Origin: GCA-2688265 sp964527395
GTDB taxonomy: Archaea; Nanobdellota; Nanobdellia; Woesearchaeales; GW2011-AR9
NCBI GenBank assembly: GCA_964527395.1
Contig: CAZGQD010000020.1
Span: forward strand, 1 to 26,742
DNA: 26,742 bases
Direction: 5' to 3'
This document shows, one piece after another, positions 1 to 8,507 of the stretch. The position numbers were made by a program, and so were the translations under genes. The notes below the pieces were generated by a model. It ran no database searches. It saw nothing but the letters and a program-made list of their open reading frames with translations, and was not told the origin of the DNA. Each line of letters begins with the position of its first letter. Positions within the stretch are counted from its first letter, which is position 1.

Positions 1-318
1 GGTGGTTGTGATGCCAGAATCGTAATAAATTATGTTGTAATTGGCTCTGATTGCTGCTTCTTGGACCACTTGGCAAGTAAAAGCAGGCATTGCTACTGTT
101 AGTTTTGAATTAGGTTTGTTACTGTTGTTATTGTTGTTACTGTTTTTTTTGCTTTGGATGTGTTTTAGAGTGAGATAGATTGCGTTTCTAGCAGAAGAAG
201 TCCAATGTAAATATTTTTTATTGATATATTGTTTTAGGTGTTTTGGGTTTTGTTTAGTGAAACCGTGAAGCCAATCTGTGGGTTTAGTCATGATATTTTG
301 GCCGCTAATAGATAACAT
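1..318 (-). CDS. DegT/DnrJ/EryC1-like aminotransferase, N-terminal part (runs off the window)
   Basis: An open frame on the minus strand runs without a stop to base 1, so only about 106 N-terminal residues are present. The part holding TSSARNAIYLTLKHI followed by AMPAFTCQVVQEAAIRA matches the start of fold-type I sugar aminotransferases: the small-residue PLP-phosphate loop, then the PAFT strand. The catalytic lysine would lie outside the window. Between these blocks is an Asn/Ser run (NSNNNNNS) that is low complexity. Two in-frame starts exist, at 318 and 291. I prefer 318 because a palindromic ATTTAAAT (341-348) is centred 26.5 nt upstream, the same spacing as other leaderless genes here. 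The aminotransferase call is inferred from this short stretch; another PLP enzyme of the same fold is possible. Confidence 0.6.
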   Translation of the reverse strand, partial: MLSISGQNIMTKPTDWLHGFTKQNPKHLKQYINKKYLHWTSSARNAIYLTLKHIQSKKNSNNNNNSNKPNSKLTVAMPAFTCQVVQEAAIRANYNIIYYDSGITTT

Positions 319-422
319 GTTTACTTCATTTCCAGTAAGTATTTAAATAGGTTATGCAAAGGCTCAGAAAGGAGTCCAGAAGAAATAGATTTAAAGAGAT
401 TTCAGGTGGAAAAGAGATTATA

Positions 423-1595
423 ATGAAAATAACATATGTGTGTCCAACGAACCATGTGCGTCGCCCAATATCAGAGATGGCTAGAATGTTGACTGAAAAA
501 GGGCATAAAGTAAGTGTAGCTTACCCGAATAGCAGGAACTGTTCTACTAAAGGTTGGGCTCCAAATAGGAAACTTGTGTCTACAGAATCTGGGAAAAAGG
601 TGCGTAAGATTCTTGTTCCTTCGTATTTTATTAGTTCGCTTCGGTATAATATTCCAAAATTTGGGTCTGTCAGGGGGAAATTGAAGGAGATTTTTAAAGC
701 AGATGTAGTACATTTATGGGAATATTGGTATCCAATATCTGTTTTAGTTATGTTTTATGCTTTATTTACTGGACAGCGTTCTAAATTGATTATGACCACA
801 GATGGGTTTGTTGGTTATTCATATAAACCTAGAGCGCCTTGGTGGCTTACACCTGCTTTTAAAATATATACACAATTGTTTGGACGTTTTTTGTTTATGA
901 TACCAGGCAGATTGACAACATATGGAAAATCAATGTTGCTTTATGCTCGGAAGGCAGGAGTAGATAAGGCTAAGTTGACAGTTCTTTCTACTGGAATACA
1001 TTTGGAGAAATTTAGTAGGGTTAAGAAAAAAGATGTGGATGCACTTAGATTAAAATATGGTATTTTGCGTGGAGAGAAGGTAGTTTTATTTGTAGGAATG
1101 TTAACTGAGAGAAAGGGGATAAAAACTTTGATTGCTGTTGCTAAGAAACTGATAGATTCTGGTAAGAAAGTTAAGGTTTTGATTGTGGGTGGTGTTGAGG
1201 AGAATGAGGATTATAAGGGTTTAGTAGGTTCTGAATTTGATGGGAAGATAATTTTTACTGGTTTACGTGATGATGTGCCTGTGTTTATGAGGCTTGCTGA
1301 TTGTTTGATCCTTCCTTCTGAGGGAGAGGGGCTTCCTGGAGTTGTAATGGAAGCAATGGCTTCTAGAGTTGGTTGTGTGGCCACTCGTGAAGGTTGTACA
1401 CCAGATTTGATAGATAATGGAGTTAATGGTGTTTTAGTTAAGTTTGGAGATGTTAATGGATATTATAAAGGTGTTAATTTGGTGTTGTCTGATGTGAATG
1501 GGTTTGGATCACTTGCGTATGAGAAAATTAATGGGTTTTCATGGGATGTGGTGGTTGATAGGTATTTGGATTTTTATGAGAAGGTAACTGGATGA
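423..1595 (+). CDS. GT4-family glycosyltransferase
   Basis: A 390-residue cytoplasmic GT-B glycosyltransferase that should transfer a sugar from a nucleotide donor to a growing surface glycan. The N-terminal domain opens with MKITYVCPTNHV, the usual first beta strand. The linker carries the TGIHLEKF element (about residue 190). The C-terminal Rossmann domain starts at FVGMLTERKG (about 223-232) and has the donor-site E-x7-E motif in EGEGLPGVVMEA (about 301-312). An in-frame start exists at 354, but residues encoded before 423 do not look like family sequence, and ATTTAAAG at 389-396 would be the promoter of a transcript starting close to 423. It converges with the methyltransferase gene, leaving only four bases between stops. 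Donor and acceptor cannot be told from sequence. Confidence 0.88.
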   Translation: MKITYVCPTNHVRRPISEMARMLTEKGHKVSVAYPNSRNCSTKGWAPNRKLVSTESGKKVRKILVPSYFISSLRYNIPKFGSVRGKLKEIFKADVVHLWEYWYPISVLVMFYALFTGQRSKLIMTTDGFVGYSYKPRAPWWLTPAFKIYTQLFGRFLFMIPGRLTTYGKSMLLYARKAGVDKAKLTVLSTGIHLEKFSRVKKKDVDALRLKYGILRGEKVVLFVGMLTERKGIKTLIAVAKKLIDSGKKVKVLIVGGVEENEDYKGLVGSEFDGKIIFTGLRDDVPVFMRLADCLILPSEGEGLPGVVMEAMASRVGCVATREGCTPDLIDNGVNGVLVKFGDVNGYYKGVNLVLSDVNGFGSLAYEKINGFSWDVVVDRYLDFYEKVTG

Positions 1596-1599
1596 ATTT

Positions 1600-2259
1600 T
1601 TAGTGTTTTATTGCTGTTTTTTTTTTAAGGATGAAGTAGTAATGATAAGTATCATTTGCTGGCCGAAATTCTTTTTTTATAATGAAGTTTTTGCGAAATA
1701 TTTTTCTTAGTTTTTTACGAGGATAACCTTTACGGCCGAGTTCCCAGAAATGTTCTTTGTTTAAAAATAGTTTAGAATATAATGGAATGTAAGGGAAAAG
1801 CCTAATATATGGTCTTTTTAGAATTTTTTTAATTAGTGGGAAGCGAATAAGTATTTCTATGTAGATTGAAGCGTAGGGAACAGAAATAATTGCATATTTT
1901 TTGGTTGCTTTTGAGATGTTTTTCATTGCAAGTGGGACATCTTCGAAAGGAATGTGTTCAAGTATTTCAAAACATGCTACTAAATCGAATTTAGTTTCTT
2001 TGAAAGGTAGGTTTCTTATGTCAGCAATGAAGTCTGGATTTAAGTTTTTGTCAAAGTCACAGGTAGTTACTTTGATTCCTTGATTTTTAAGATAAGTAGA
2101 TGTAGTTTTGTTGCCAATTCCAATTTCAAGTATTGAGGAAGGTTTTAGTTTTAGTATAGATTTTATTTGGTAATAGTAAGAAATAAACCTTTCTAGAGAG
2201 TCGTAACTATTAGAATAATGATCTTTTTTAACTTGGATGTTAAATTTATTGTTTTTCAT
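1600..2259 (-). CDS. Class I SAM-dependent methyltransferase
   Basis: A 219-residue soluble methyltransferase of the Methyltransf_11/25 type. SAM-binding motif I is ILEIGIGNKT (43-52), the acidic residue after strand 2 is in TTCDFDKN (about 65-72), and DLVACFEILEHIPFEDV (92-108) supplies motif IV and the EH(I/V)P signature common in family members acting on glycans and quinones. The start overlaps the end of the upstream GT4 gene by 14 bp, so the two are translationally coupled. It probably methylates the sugar or lipid-linked product of that transferase; this is inferred from linkage alone. The C-terminal tail ends in a lysine-rich stretch encoded by a ten-base A tract. Confidence 0.85.
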   Translation of the reverse strand: MKNNKFNIQVKKDHYSNSYDSLERFISYYYQIKSILKLKPSSILEIGIGNKTTSTYLKNQGIKVTTCDFDKNLNPDFIADIRNLPFKETKFDLVACFEILEHIPFEDVPLAMKNISKATKKYAIISVPYASIYIEILIRFPLIKKILKRPYIRLFPYIPLYSKLFLNKEHFWELGRKGYPRKKLRKIFRKNFIIKKEFRPANDTYHYYFILKKKTAIKH

Positions 2260-3379
2260 TTTTGCTGATTTTTGAATATATTTTTTCGTATTTTGTAAGT
2301 ATGTTGTTTTTAGTAAAGGTTAATGCGTAATTGTATGCTTCTTTAATCATTTGATTTTTTATCCTGTTGTTTTTTAAGATAAAAATAGTTTTTTTGGCAA
2401 GATCTTTAGGATTTTTTATATTAAATATTGAAGTTTTTCCTCCTCCAGCTTCAGGAAGTGCACCTTGGTTTGAAGTGATTACAGGGATTTTTGATAGCAT
2501 AGCTTCTATAACTACATTTCCAAAACCTTCGTTTCTTGAAGGCATAATTAATAATGATGATTTAGCAAATTCTTTCCATTTATCTTCTTTGTATTTTGGA
2601 CCGATGAAAGAGATATTTTTTATGACATTGTATTTTTTTGCCAAATTAATAAGTTTTTTTTTATGATTTCCTTCATATTTACCCATTAATCTAATCTTGA
2701 AAGAAGGTATTTTTTTTTTGATATGAGGAATACTCTTTATGATAATGTCTATACCTTTAAGATAAGTAATTCTTCCTACAAAAAGAGCAGAATATTCTTC
2801 TTGTTTGATGTTGTTTATTACAGGTGGAATTTGATATTCATTATAGATGAGATGTATGTTTTTTTTATTGCATAAGTAAAATGGGAATAAATTAGAGATG
2901 TGTTTAGATATGAATATTTTTTTTTTGAATAAGGGTAGGAATAGTGTCATCAGTAAGGAATAAAAACGTTCTAGAAATCCGATGATTCCTGTTCTTCCTT
3001 GAAAAGTTGTGTGATAAGTAATGACTGTTGGAGTTTTAGTTAAAAAACCAATAATGCCTGTAATCTCAGGGATAAAAGAACAGTAATGATGTGTGTTGAA
3101 TATATCAGCATCTTTGTGTTTTTTTAGTTCAGTTATGAAATTTTTTAGAAGTCTAGAGGTGTTATTGAGCCCAATTAATGTTTGGAGCTCGACTACTTTT
3201 ATGTTATTCCAAATGTAGGTTTTTCTTTGTTTACTTTTGAAGTCGGCTCCACAGATTAGCCAAACATCGTGGTTTGCTTTGGCAAGAGTAACTAAACCCC
3301 ATTTATGAGCAAAACATTCTTTATTTTCGTCATTTGGGTCAATATACATGTTGTTGATGTATGTATGAACAATTTTCAT
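2246..3379 (-). CDS. GT4-family glycosyltransferase
   Basis: A 377-residue GT-B enzyme, the first gene of a two-gene minus-strand operon with the methyltransferase. The C-terminal nucleotide-sugar domain begins ALFVGRITYLKGIDII (198-213) and carries the E-x7-E motif in NEGFGNVVIEAM (283-294), followed by the family's PVITSNQGALPE segment. The N-terminal acceptor domain contains DIFNTHHYCSFIPE, typical of PimA/WaaG-like transferases. There is no transmembrane helix, so it should act at the cytoplasmic face. An AT-rich element (ATAATATAAAC on the minus strand) just upstream of the start could be its promoter. It is clearly paralogous to the 423-1595 gene but richer in Lys and Ile, as expected from its strand. 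Substrate unknown. Confidence 0.9.
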   Translation of the reverse strand: MKIVHTYINNMYIDPNDENKECFAHKWGLVTLAKANHDVWLICGADFKSKQRKTYIWNNIKVVELQTLIGLNNTSRLLKNFITELKKHKDADIFNTHHYCSFIPEITGIIGFLTKTPTVITYHTTFQGRTGIIGFLERFYSLLMTLFLPLFKKKIFISKHISNLFPFYLCNKKNIHLIYNEYQIPPVINNIKQEEYSALFVGRITYLKGIDIIIKSIPHIKKKIPSFKIRLMGKYEGNHKKKLINLAKKYNVIKNISFIGPKYKEDKWKEFAKSSLLIMPSRNEGFGNVVIEAMLSKIPVITSNQGALPEAGGGKTSIFNIKNPKDLAKKTIFILKNNRIKNQMIKEAYNYALTFTKNNILTKYEKIYSKISKNEKQ

Positions 3380-3699
3380 GGGTTTTTTGTTTTGCTTTTG
3401 TTTATATTATTTATGTGTTATAAAATTCATTTTGTTTGAGAAATAGAGGTTATTGATTTTTGTGATAATGGTATTAGTTATTTGGCTCTGTTTTAAATCC
3501 TAAAACATTCTGTCAAATTAAATTTGATGGAATATTTCTTGATTTGGTTCATATGTTTACCAAGTTAGTGCAGGTGAAAACAACTTCATTCAAATTTTTG
3601 CTGAATATTTAGCAAAAATATAGTTATTGTACTCTTCTTTTAACATAATTGTCAGTAAGGGATGATCGTGTAAATGATTTAGGGCAGCACCTAGTTATT
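3380..3699. other. Divergent intergenic region, no gene found
   Basis: About 320 bases between the divergent GT4 and dehydrogenase genes contain no open frame I would call a gene. The stretch contains a perfect 9-bp inverted repeat (3594-3619) and several AT-rich blocks. The plus-strand promoter lies just to its right. It may hold the upstream control sites of both genes, but no known RNA fold or operator was recognised. Confidence 0.5.
3594..3619. repeat. Inverted repeat, 9-bp arms
   Basis: ATTTTTGCT (3594-3602) and AGCAAAAAT (3611-3619) are perfect reverse complements separated by eight bases. The repeat lies about 80 bp upstream of the TATA element of the nucleotide-sugar dehydrogenase gene, in a non-coding region. 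It could be a regulator site or a chance feature of AT-rich DNA. Confidence 0.4.
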
Positions 3700-3714
3700 C
3701 ATAAAGCTTAAAAG
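3700..3714 (+). promoter_or_regulatory. Archaeal TATA-type promoter of the nucleotide-sugar dehydrogenase gene
   Basis: CATAAAGCTTAAAAG begins exactly 37 nt before the ATG at 3737. The same 15 bases occur at 17139-17153, also 37 nt before a start codon. The spacing places transcription initiation at or next to the ATG, which suggests a leaderless message. Confidence 0.65.
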
Positions 3715-3736
3715 AGGAGTTTTTTTTGTTTAAGGT

Positions 3737-5044
3737 ATGAATCATGGAGAATTAGAGAAAAAAGAAGAAATTAATGGTATTTTGAAGAAAAAAGTAGGAA
3801 TTATTGGGTTAGGTTATGTAGGACTTCCTCTTGCGAGTGTGTGTTCAAGATATTTTGAAGTAATAGGTTTTGATGTGGATTTAAGAAAGATTGAATTAAT
3901 AAATGCTAGGGAATGTCCTATACGTGATGAATTTGTTGTGAAAGATTTTGAAAATAGTAATTTTAAAGCGACATCTGATTTTAATTTATTAAATGAAGTA
4001 GATATTATTTTAATTTGTGTACCAACACCGATTGATAGTAGTAGAAAGCCGAATTTGGCTTATTTAAAATCTGCTTGTGAAAGTGTGTCGGCCAACCTTA
4101 AAGAGGGTCAAGTTGTTGTTGTGGAATCAACAGTGTATCCAGCAACTTTGGAAGAAGTAGTTGTACCAATTTTAGAGAAATCAGGATTGGTAGTAGGAAA
4201 TGATTTTGGATTGGCTTATTGTCCAGAGAGAGTAGATCCAGGTAATCAGAAATGGAATGTTCAAAATATTCCAAGAGTTTTAGCTTCTTATAAAGGGAAG
4301 CATGATAGGGTTGCAAAAGAATTTTATTCAACTTTTATTGAAGGAGGAGTAGTTTTGATGAGTTCTTTGAAGGCGGCAGAAGCAGTTAAGATTTTAGAAA
4401 ATACTTTTAGAGATGTGAATATAGCCTTTATAAATGAAATGGCGAAAAGTTTTCATCTATTTGGGATTGATATACATGAGGTAATTAGGGGAGCTGTGAC
4501 TAAACCTTTTGGTTTTATGCCTTTTTATCCTGGCCCAGGAGTTGGAGGTCATTGTATTCCAGTTGATCCTTATTATTTGATTGATAAAGCGAAGAAAAAA
4601 GGTTTTAAGCATGTTTTTTTAGAGATGGCAAGAGAGGTAAATAATTCGATGCCAAATTATGTAATAGAAAGATTGCATGATGAATTAAATGAATTAGAAT
4701 TATGTTTTAAGAATACAAAAATAGGAATGTTGGGACTTTCTTATAAGAAAAATATAGGGGATTTAAGAGAAAGTCCAGCGTTAGAAATAAGGGAAAAATT
4801 GTTAGAAAAGAAAGCGTTAGTTTATTCTTATGATCCACATATTTTAGAAAAAAGTGATGTTCAGTCGATGGAAGAATTGATGGATAAGTGTGATATAGTT
4901 ATATTGGTTGTTGCACATCATGATTTTTCTGAATTGAGTAGGGGTATAATTGAGTCAAATAAGGTTAAAATAGTGTTTGATTTAATCAATTTTTTTGAGA
5001 GATCAGATTTTGAAGGTAGTTTAGTTAAGCTTTCTAAATTATGA
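3737..5044 (+). CDS. UDP-N-acetylhexosamine 6-dehydrogenase (WbpA/WecC/TviB-type nucleotide-sugar dehydrogenase)
   Basis: A 435-residue NAD-dependent enzyme that oxidises C6 of a UDP-sugar to the uronic acid in two steps. The N-terminal Rossmann motif is GLGYVGLP (24-31). VESTVYPATLEE and CPERVDPG (162-169) are typical of the UDP-GlcNAc/UDP-ManNAc branch rather than UDP-glucose dehydrogenase. The central helix contains KAAEAVKILENTFRDVN, and the catalytic cysteine is C273 in PGPGVGGHCIPVDP. The C-terminal domain has GLSYKKNIGDLRESPALEI. Length is normal and all key residues are present. The gene stands alone on its strand behind its own leaderless promoter. With the Gfo/Idh/MocA and DegT pair at 21173-23366 it could support an archaeal diacetamido-uronic acid route; that link is inferred. 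Confidence 0.92.
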   Translation: MNHGELEKKEEINGILKKKVGIIGLGYVGLPLASVCSRYFEVIGFDVDLRKIELINARECPIRDEFVVKDFENSNFKATSDFNLLNEVDIILICVPTPIDSSRKPNLAYLKSACESVSANLKEGQVVVVESTVYPATLEEVVVPILEKSGLVVGNDFGLAYCPERVDPGNQKWNVQNIPRVLASYKGKHDRVAKEFYSTFIEGGVVLMSSLKAAEAVKILENTFRDVNIAFINEMAKSFHLFGIDIHEVIRGAVTKPFGFMPFYPGPGVGGHCIPVDPYYLIDKAKKKGFKHVFLEMAREVNNSMPNYVIERLHDELNELELCFKNTKIGMLGLSYKKNIGDLRESPALEIREKLLEKKALVYSYDPHILEKSDVQSMEELMDKCDIVILVVAHHDFSELSRGIIESNKVKIVFDLINFFERSDFEGSLVKLSKL

Positions 5045-5062
5045 TTTTTATGGAGCTGATAT

Positions 5063-6619
5063 TTATGTTTTTTTATTAATTATGTGTTTTATAATTGTGA
5101 AATCTTCTTTATCAATACCTTTTATCATGAATAGTATAATGCAGTAAACTATGAAAACTAGAAGTGAAGAGATGATTAAAGAGAAGAGATTATTAGTATT
5201 TTGCATGAGTTTATAACCCATAATAATTGCAGGGATTACAGAGAATATTATTCTAAGAGACTTTTTCAGGTTGAATTTTATTGGTATGTCTTTTCTGATC
5301 TCTATGAAAAATATTAATTCTCTGATCATTATAGTTAATGAAGTAGATATTGCAGCGCCGATGATACCAAATATAGGTATAAGAGTGATATTTAAAATGA
5401 TATTTGTAATTGCGGAGAATGAGTTCACATAAAATATTTTTTTTGTTTTTGAAAGAGCCATTAGGCTTTGAGTAGTGGGACCAATTAGTGTGTCAAATAA
5501 TACTCCAGATGTAAGGATAATAAGTGTGAGAGCGCCAGGAGCAAAGCTATTCCCAAATATGATTGTGATGCTTTTTTCTGGGAAAAATATTAAGAATATT
5601 GCTGGAGAGATAATTGTCATGAGTATCCAAGAGGATGTTTTTGAATATAAGTTAGAGAATTTTTTTTTTTCTTCTAAAGATATATTTTCAGATTTGTTCT
5701 TTTTGATGATTGAACTGGATATTGGGTAAAACATTGAGCTAAAAGAGCTGTAGAAGAGTTTTAATGTTAAAGCTAATGAAAGAGCAATATTGTAAATTCC
5801 TACGTCTTTGATAGTGAGAATTTTACCTAAAAAGAAGGTGTCAGCCCAAGACATAATGTTCATGAATATTCCTGAGAGAAGTAATGGTAAGGAAAAGTAG
5901 AGGACTTCTTTAAAGTTGAATTCTTTTTCCTTTTTTGAGGAAATTGTATTTTCGTTTGTTTTTTTGTTTAATTTTGGTATGATCTTTTTGAAAAGTATTA
6001 GTAAAGATATGATTGCTCCAAAATAAAGAGAAATTAAGTATGACCAAGCAATTGATATGATTGATCCAGAGATGAAGATTATTGTTAATACAATGATTAA
6101 TTGGACAGTTTGTTTAGAAATGGTATTTGAGAAGAAATTAATTTGGGGTTTGTTGAAAGCAATGAAAGTACTGTTTGTAGTCCAAAAGATGGAATTTGCA
6201 GGAATTGCAAGAGCGAAAATGATTATTATTTTTTGAAGTGATGGTTCGTGGAAGATGTTGTTGGAGATATAATTTGAAAGAGATATGATTAATAGAGAGA
6301 TAATTATTGAGAAAGGAATACTAATAGAGAAAGTGGTTTTTAAAGTGCTTTTTACTTTTTTAAGGCTATTTGATGAGAGATATTTTGGTATGAATTTACC
6401 TAAAGAGTTGTGTGTCCCAACTAAAGAGATTAATGCTGAAAAATTTAGAATCATTAATCCTAATGATATCAGGCCGTAACCTTCTGGACCGAATTTGTTA
6501 GAGATAATTGTTTTTAATGAGAAGTTAATGATAGTTGTTATTACTGTGATAATTAAGATGATGCTTGATCCGCTTGCGGTTTTAATGAATAGATCTTTTT
6601 CTTTTGGAGAATGTTTCAT
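5063..6619 (-). CDS. Wzx-like polysaccharide/oligosaccharide flippase (MATE/PST superfamily)
   Basis: A 518-residue integral membrane protein with roughly 14 hydrophobic helices and short charged loops, as in the MOP superfamily of lipid-linked glycan flippases. The first helix region is GSSIILIITVITTIINFSLK, followed by the family's SNKFGPEGYGLISLG loop and, mid-protein, MNIMSWADTFFLGKI. It would move the completed lipid-linked glycan to the outer membrane face. Its ATG overlaps the stop of the sulfotransferase gene by four bases (ATGA), so the two are coupled. An 11-base homopolymer (5660-5670) lies within the coding sequence. The neighbouring glycosyltransferases and sugar-synthesis genes fit the assignment. 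Confidence 0.9.
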   Translation of the reverse strand: MKHSPKEKDLFIKTASGSSIILIITVITTIINFSLKTIISNKFGPEGYGLISLGLMILNFSALISLVGTHNSLGKFIPKYLSSNSLKKVKSTLKTTFSISIPFSIIISLLIISLSNYISNNIFHEPSLQKIIIIFALAIPANSIFWTTNSTFIAFNKPQINFFSNTISKQTVQLIIVLTIIFISGSIISIAWSYLISLYFGAIISLLILFKKIIPKLNKKTNENTISSKKEKEFNFKEVLYFSLPLLLSGIFMNIMSWADTFFLGKILTIKDVGIYNIALSLALTLKLFYSSFSSMFYPISSSIIKKNKSENISLEEKKKFSNLYSKTSSWILMTIISPAIFLIFFPEKSITIIFGNSFAPGALTLIILTSGVLFDTLIGPTTQSLMALSKTKKIFYVNSFSAITNIILNITLIPIFGIIGAAISTSLTIMIRELIFFIEIRKDIPIKFNLKKSLRIIFSVIPAIIMGYKLMQNTNNLFSLIISSLLVFIVYCIILFMIKGIDKEDFTIIKHIINKKT

Positions 6620-7317
6620 CTTTTAAGGATATATGTCTTATTTATTGTAGAGATTATTTTGTCAGAGGGTAGTTCAAGTATGTGGGAGAGTTTTTTTGCG
6701 ATGTTTTTTGGATTTTTTTTGTAATCTTCGAAATCAATAGTGGTAATGTTAGGAACTATTTTTTTTTTGTTTTGTTGAAGGTATTTGACTTGAGTTTTAT
6801 AGCTTTCTGCAGCTTTTATAACATCTTGGTAGTTAGTTCCTTGAGCTTCAAATGTTGAATGAGCAATGTCTAAAGAATTCCTATCACAAAAAATTACTGT
6901 AGGTTGAGGGATGTTTATTTCTTTTGCAATTTTACATATTCTCCATAACCAGAATATGGCATTTGGTCTTTTTAAGACAAAAGTTTTTTTCTTTTTGTTG
7001 TTTATTAGATGTTTTTTAATGAGATAATCACCTGTTTTGAAGAGTATTTTTTTGAATGGAGAAGGAGATCTAATTTTGTTTTCGTGAGGAATTAAAAAAG
7101 AAGTTTCCCATTTTTTATTTCCATAAATCGCAAGTTCCCATAAATGTATCGCTCTTCCAAGAGTAATATCTTCAAAATGGCCAGGAACTCCAATGAATCT
7201 TTTTTTGTATTTTTTGCTGTTGATTTTTGAAAAAGAAAAACCTAATTTGTGGATGATATTTGCAAGAAGGGAAGTTCCACTTCTTCCGACACCAGTAATA
7301 AGAATAAATTTTTTCAT
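6616..7317 (-). CDS. PAPS-dependent sulfotransferase
   Basis: A 233-residue sulfotransferase-fold protein. The 5'-phosphosulfate loop is FILITGVGRSGTSLL (4-18), and the 3'-phosphate-binding motif is DRNSLDIAHSTF with R146 and S153, which align with the conserved Arg and Ser of the family. It would transfer sulfate from PAPS to a glycan hydroxyl. Sulfated surface glycans are known in Archaea, and coupling to the flippase by a four-base overlap suggests sulfation happens before export; this order is inferred. A TTTTAAACTATTTAAAAT stretch on the minus strand in the 39-bp gap upstream could provide a separate promoter. The protein is short but carries both PAPS motifs. The acceptor sugar is unknown. 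Confidence 0.85.
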   Translation of the reverse strand: MKKFILITGVGRSGTSLLANIIHKLGFSFSKINSKKYKKRFIGVPGHFEDITLGRAIHLWELAIYGNKKWETSFLIPHENKIRSPSPFKKILFKTGDYLIKKHLINNKKKKTFVLKRPNAIFWLWRICKIAKEINIPQPTVIFCDRNSLDIAHSTFEAQGTNYQDVIKAAESYKTQVKYLQQNKKKIVPNITTIDFEDYKKNPKNIAKKLSHILELPSDKIISTINKTYILKR

Positions 7318-7356
7318 CTTCAGGTTTATTTTAAATAGTTTAAAAGGGTTGTGGAA

Positions 7357-8376
7357 TTAAGAGTTGTACTTTTCAAGGATTTTTTTGGATTCTCTATAGG
7401 AAATAATGAATTCATTAATGTCGTTTCTCCAAGCTTCAATAACTAATAAAATATCTTTTTCTTTAGGAAGTTTGTTAAAAAGATGAGAAAATAAAAATTG
7501 ATGGTTTAATTTGTCTGAAATGGATGTAGATTTTTCTTCAAAGCCAATTGGTAAATGTTCTCCAATAAGGGGAAGTCCAGAAGGAGTGTTTTTGTTGAAT
7601 TTGAAATTTAGGCAGTCAGAACCGTTTATGTGGAGATGTTCAATTTGTGAATTGAATGTTTCAAAAAAGTTTTTTAGAAATTCATGGAATTTTTCTTTTA
7701 ATTGAGGGTAATTTTGGTTGATAAATGGGATGACTTTGTTGTCGAAGCTGGCATAGTCATTTTCAGAGAATATTTTATAGAATTTTTCTTTTCCACCAAG
7801 ATTATTAACGAATTCAGTTAAATAGAAGCTTAATTGAAGATGTTCGATGTCTGGGCAAATAGATGCTTTTTGATCTAAGTGTTTTTCTAGAAGAATAAAG
7901 TCTTCTTTATGAGTTAAAAGAGCATGTCTAGAAAAGGCAAGATTAAACCAATATGCATCAGTTTCAAAGGTAATTTTTAGCTTTTTGTTTGTAAGGAGCG
8001 GTTTTACTTTTTCTGCAAGTCTTTTTATTGCTTTATTTTTATTTTCAGAGAAATAATCATATGAAGCACCATGAATTACAATAACTTTTGCATTAATATT
8101 TTCAGCTAGAGTAATTGTATTTTTAAGGCTTTTTAGAGATTCTTGTTCAATTATTCCTTTTTGAGTTAGATCAAATTTGTGGAATTTGTTATTAATTCTA
8201 ATATATGAGGGATTGTGTATTGAAGTAATATTGATGTAGTTTGGCAAGGATTCTATCTCTTTTTTTATTGTTTTTTTATCGAATATTTTGAGATATAACT
8301 CATATGAATCAAAATCTTTTTTTTTAAAGAAGGATAATCTATTAAATCCACCTTTTCCTGAAATAATTATACTCAT
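7357..8376 (-). CDS. Xylose isomerase-like / AP endonuclease 2-type TIM-barrel protein (possible sugar isomerase or epimerase)
   Basis: A 339-residue protein with the barrel-end metal ligands expected of the AP_endonuc_2 superfamily: H102 in VIHGASYD, E138 in TFETD, D176 and H179 in CPDIEHLQL, H247/H249 in EHLHINGSD, and a late Glu in LVIEAW. Members either isomerise or epimerise sugars, or act on abasic DNA. Placement in a glycan locus favours a sugar role, but nothing in the sequence names the substrate. It begins a minus-strand group with the sulfotransferase and flippase, separated from the former by 39 bp. A palindromic TTTTAAAA (8397-8404) centred about 25 nt before the ATG suggests a leaderless transcript. 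Confidence 0.75.
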   Translation of the reverse strand: MSIIISGKGGFNRLSFFKKKDFDSYELYLKIFDKKTIKKEIESLPNYINITSIHNPSYIRINNKFHKFDLTQKGIIEQESLKSLKNTITLAENINAKVIVIHGASYDYFSENKNKAIKRLAEKVKPLLTNKKLKITFETDAYWFNLAFSRHALLTHKEDFILLEKHLDQKASICPDIEHLQLSFYLTEFVNNLGGKEKFYKIFSENDYASFDNKVIPFINQNYPQLKEKFHEFLKNFFETFNSQIEHLHINGSDCLNFKFNKNTPSGLPLIGEHLPIGFEEKSTSISDKLNHQFLFSHLFNKLPKEKDILLVIEAWRNDINEFIISYRESKKILEKYNS

Positions 8377-8396
8377 ATTTTAAGCTATTTTTTTGC

Positions 8397-8404
8397 TTTT
8401 AAAA
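8397..8404 (-). promoter_or_regulatory. TATA element for the TIM-barrel gene
   Basis: TTTTAAAA, preceded on the minus strand by CTC, is centred about 25 nt before the ATG at 8376, fitting the leaderless pattern seen at other operon starts in the window. Confidence 0.5.
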
Positions 8405-8471
8405 GAGTTGTGCAAAATAAGGATATAATTATTGATTTATTTTTTAATGACTTTGAATAGACTTTAAGGTG

Positions 8472-8486
8472 CATAAGGTTTAAAAA
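8472..8486 (+). promoter_or_regulatory. TATA-type promoter for the capsule transferase gene
   Basis: CATAAGGTTTAAAAA matches the exact 15-mer at 3700 and 17139 in 12 of 15 positions. It starts 36 nt before the GTG at 8508. This supports the GTG as the true start; the ATG two bases earlier is out of frame and stops almost at once. Confidence 0.6.
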
Positions 8487-8507
8487 TGGTTTTTTAAGGT
8501 TTTTTAT

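Noticed and set aside
120..147. GTT-rich stretch as a possible microsatellite
   Set aside because: It is the coding sequence of an Asn/Ser run in the partial aminotransferase frame and is not a regular repeat.
354..422. 23-residue upstream extension of the GT4 gene
   Set aside because: The extension is highly basic and unlike the family start. A promoter-like ATTTAAAG sits inside it, and the ATG at 423 opens the expected first strand.
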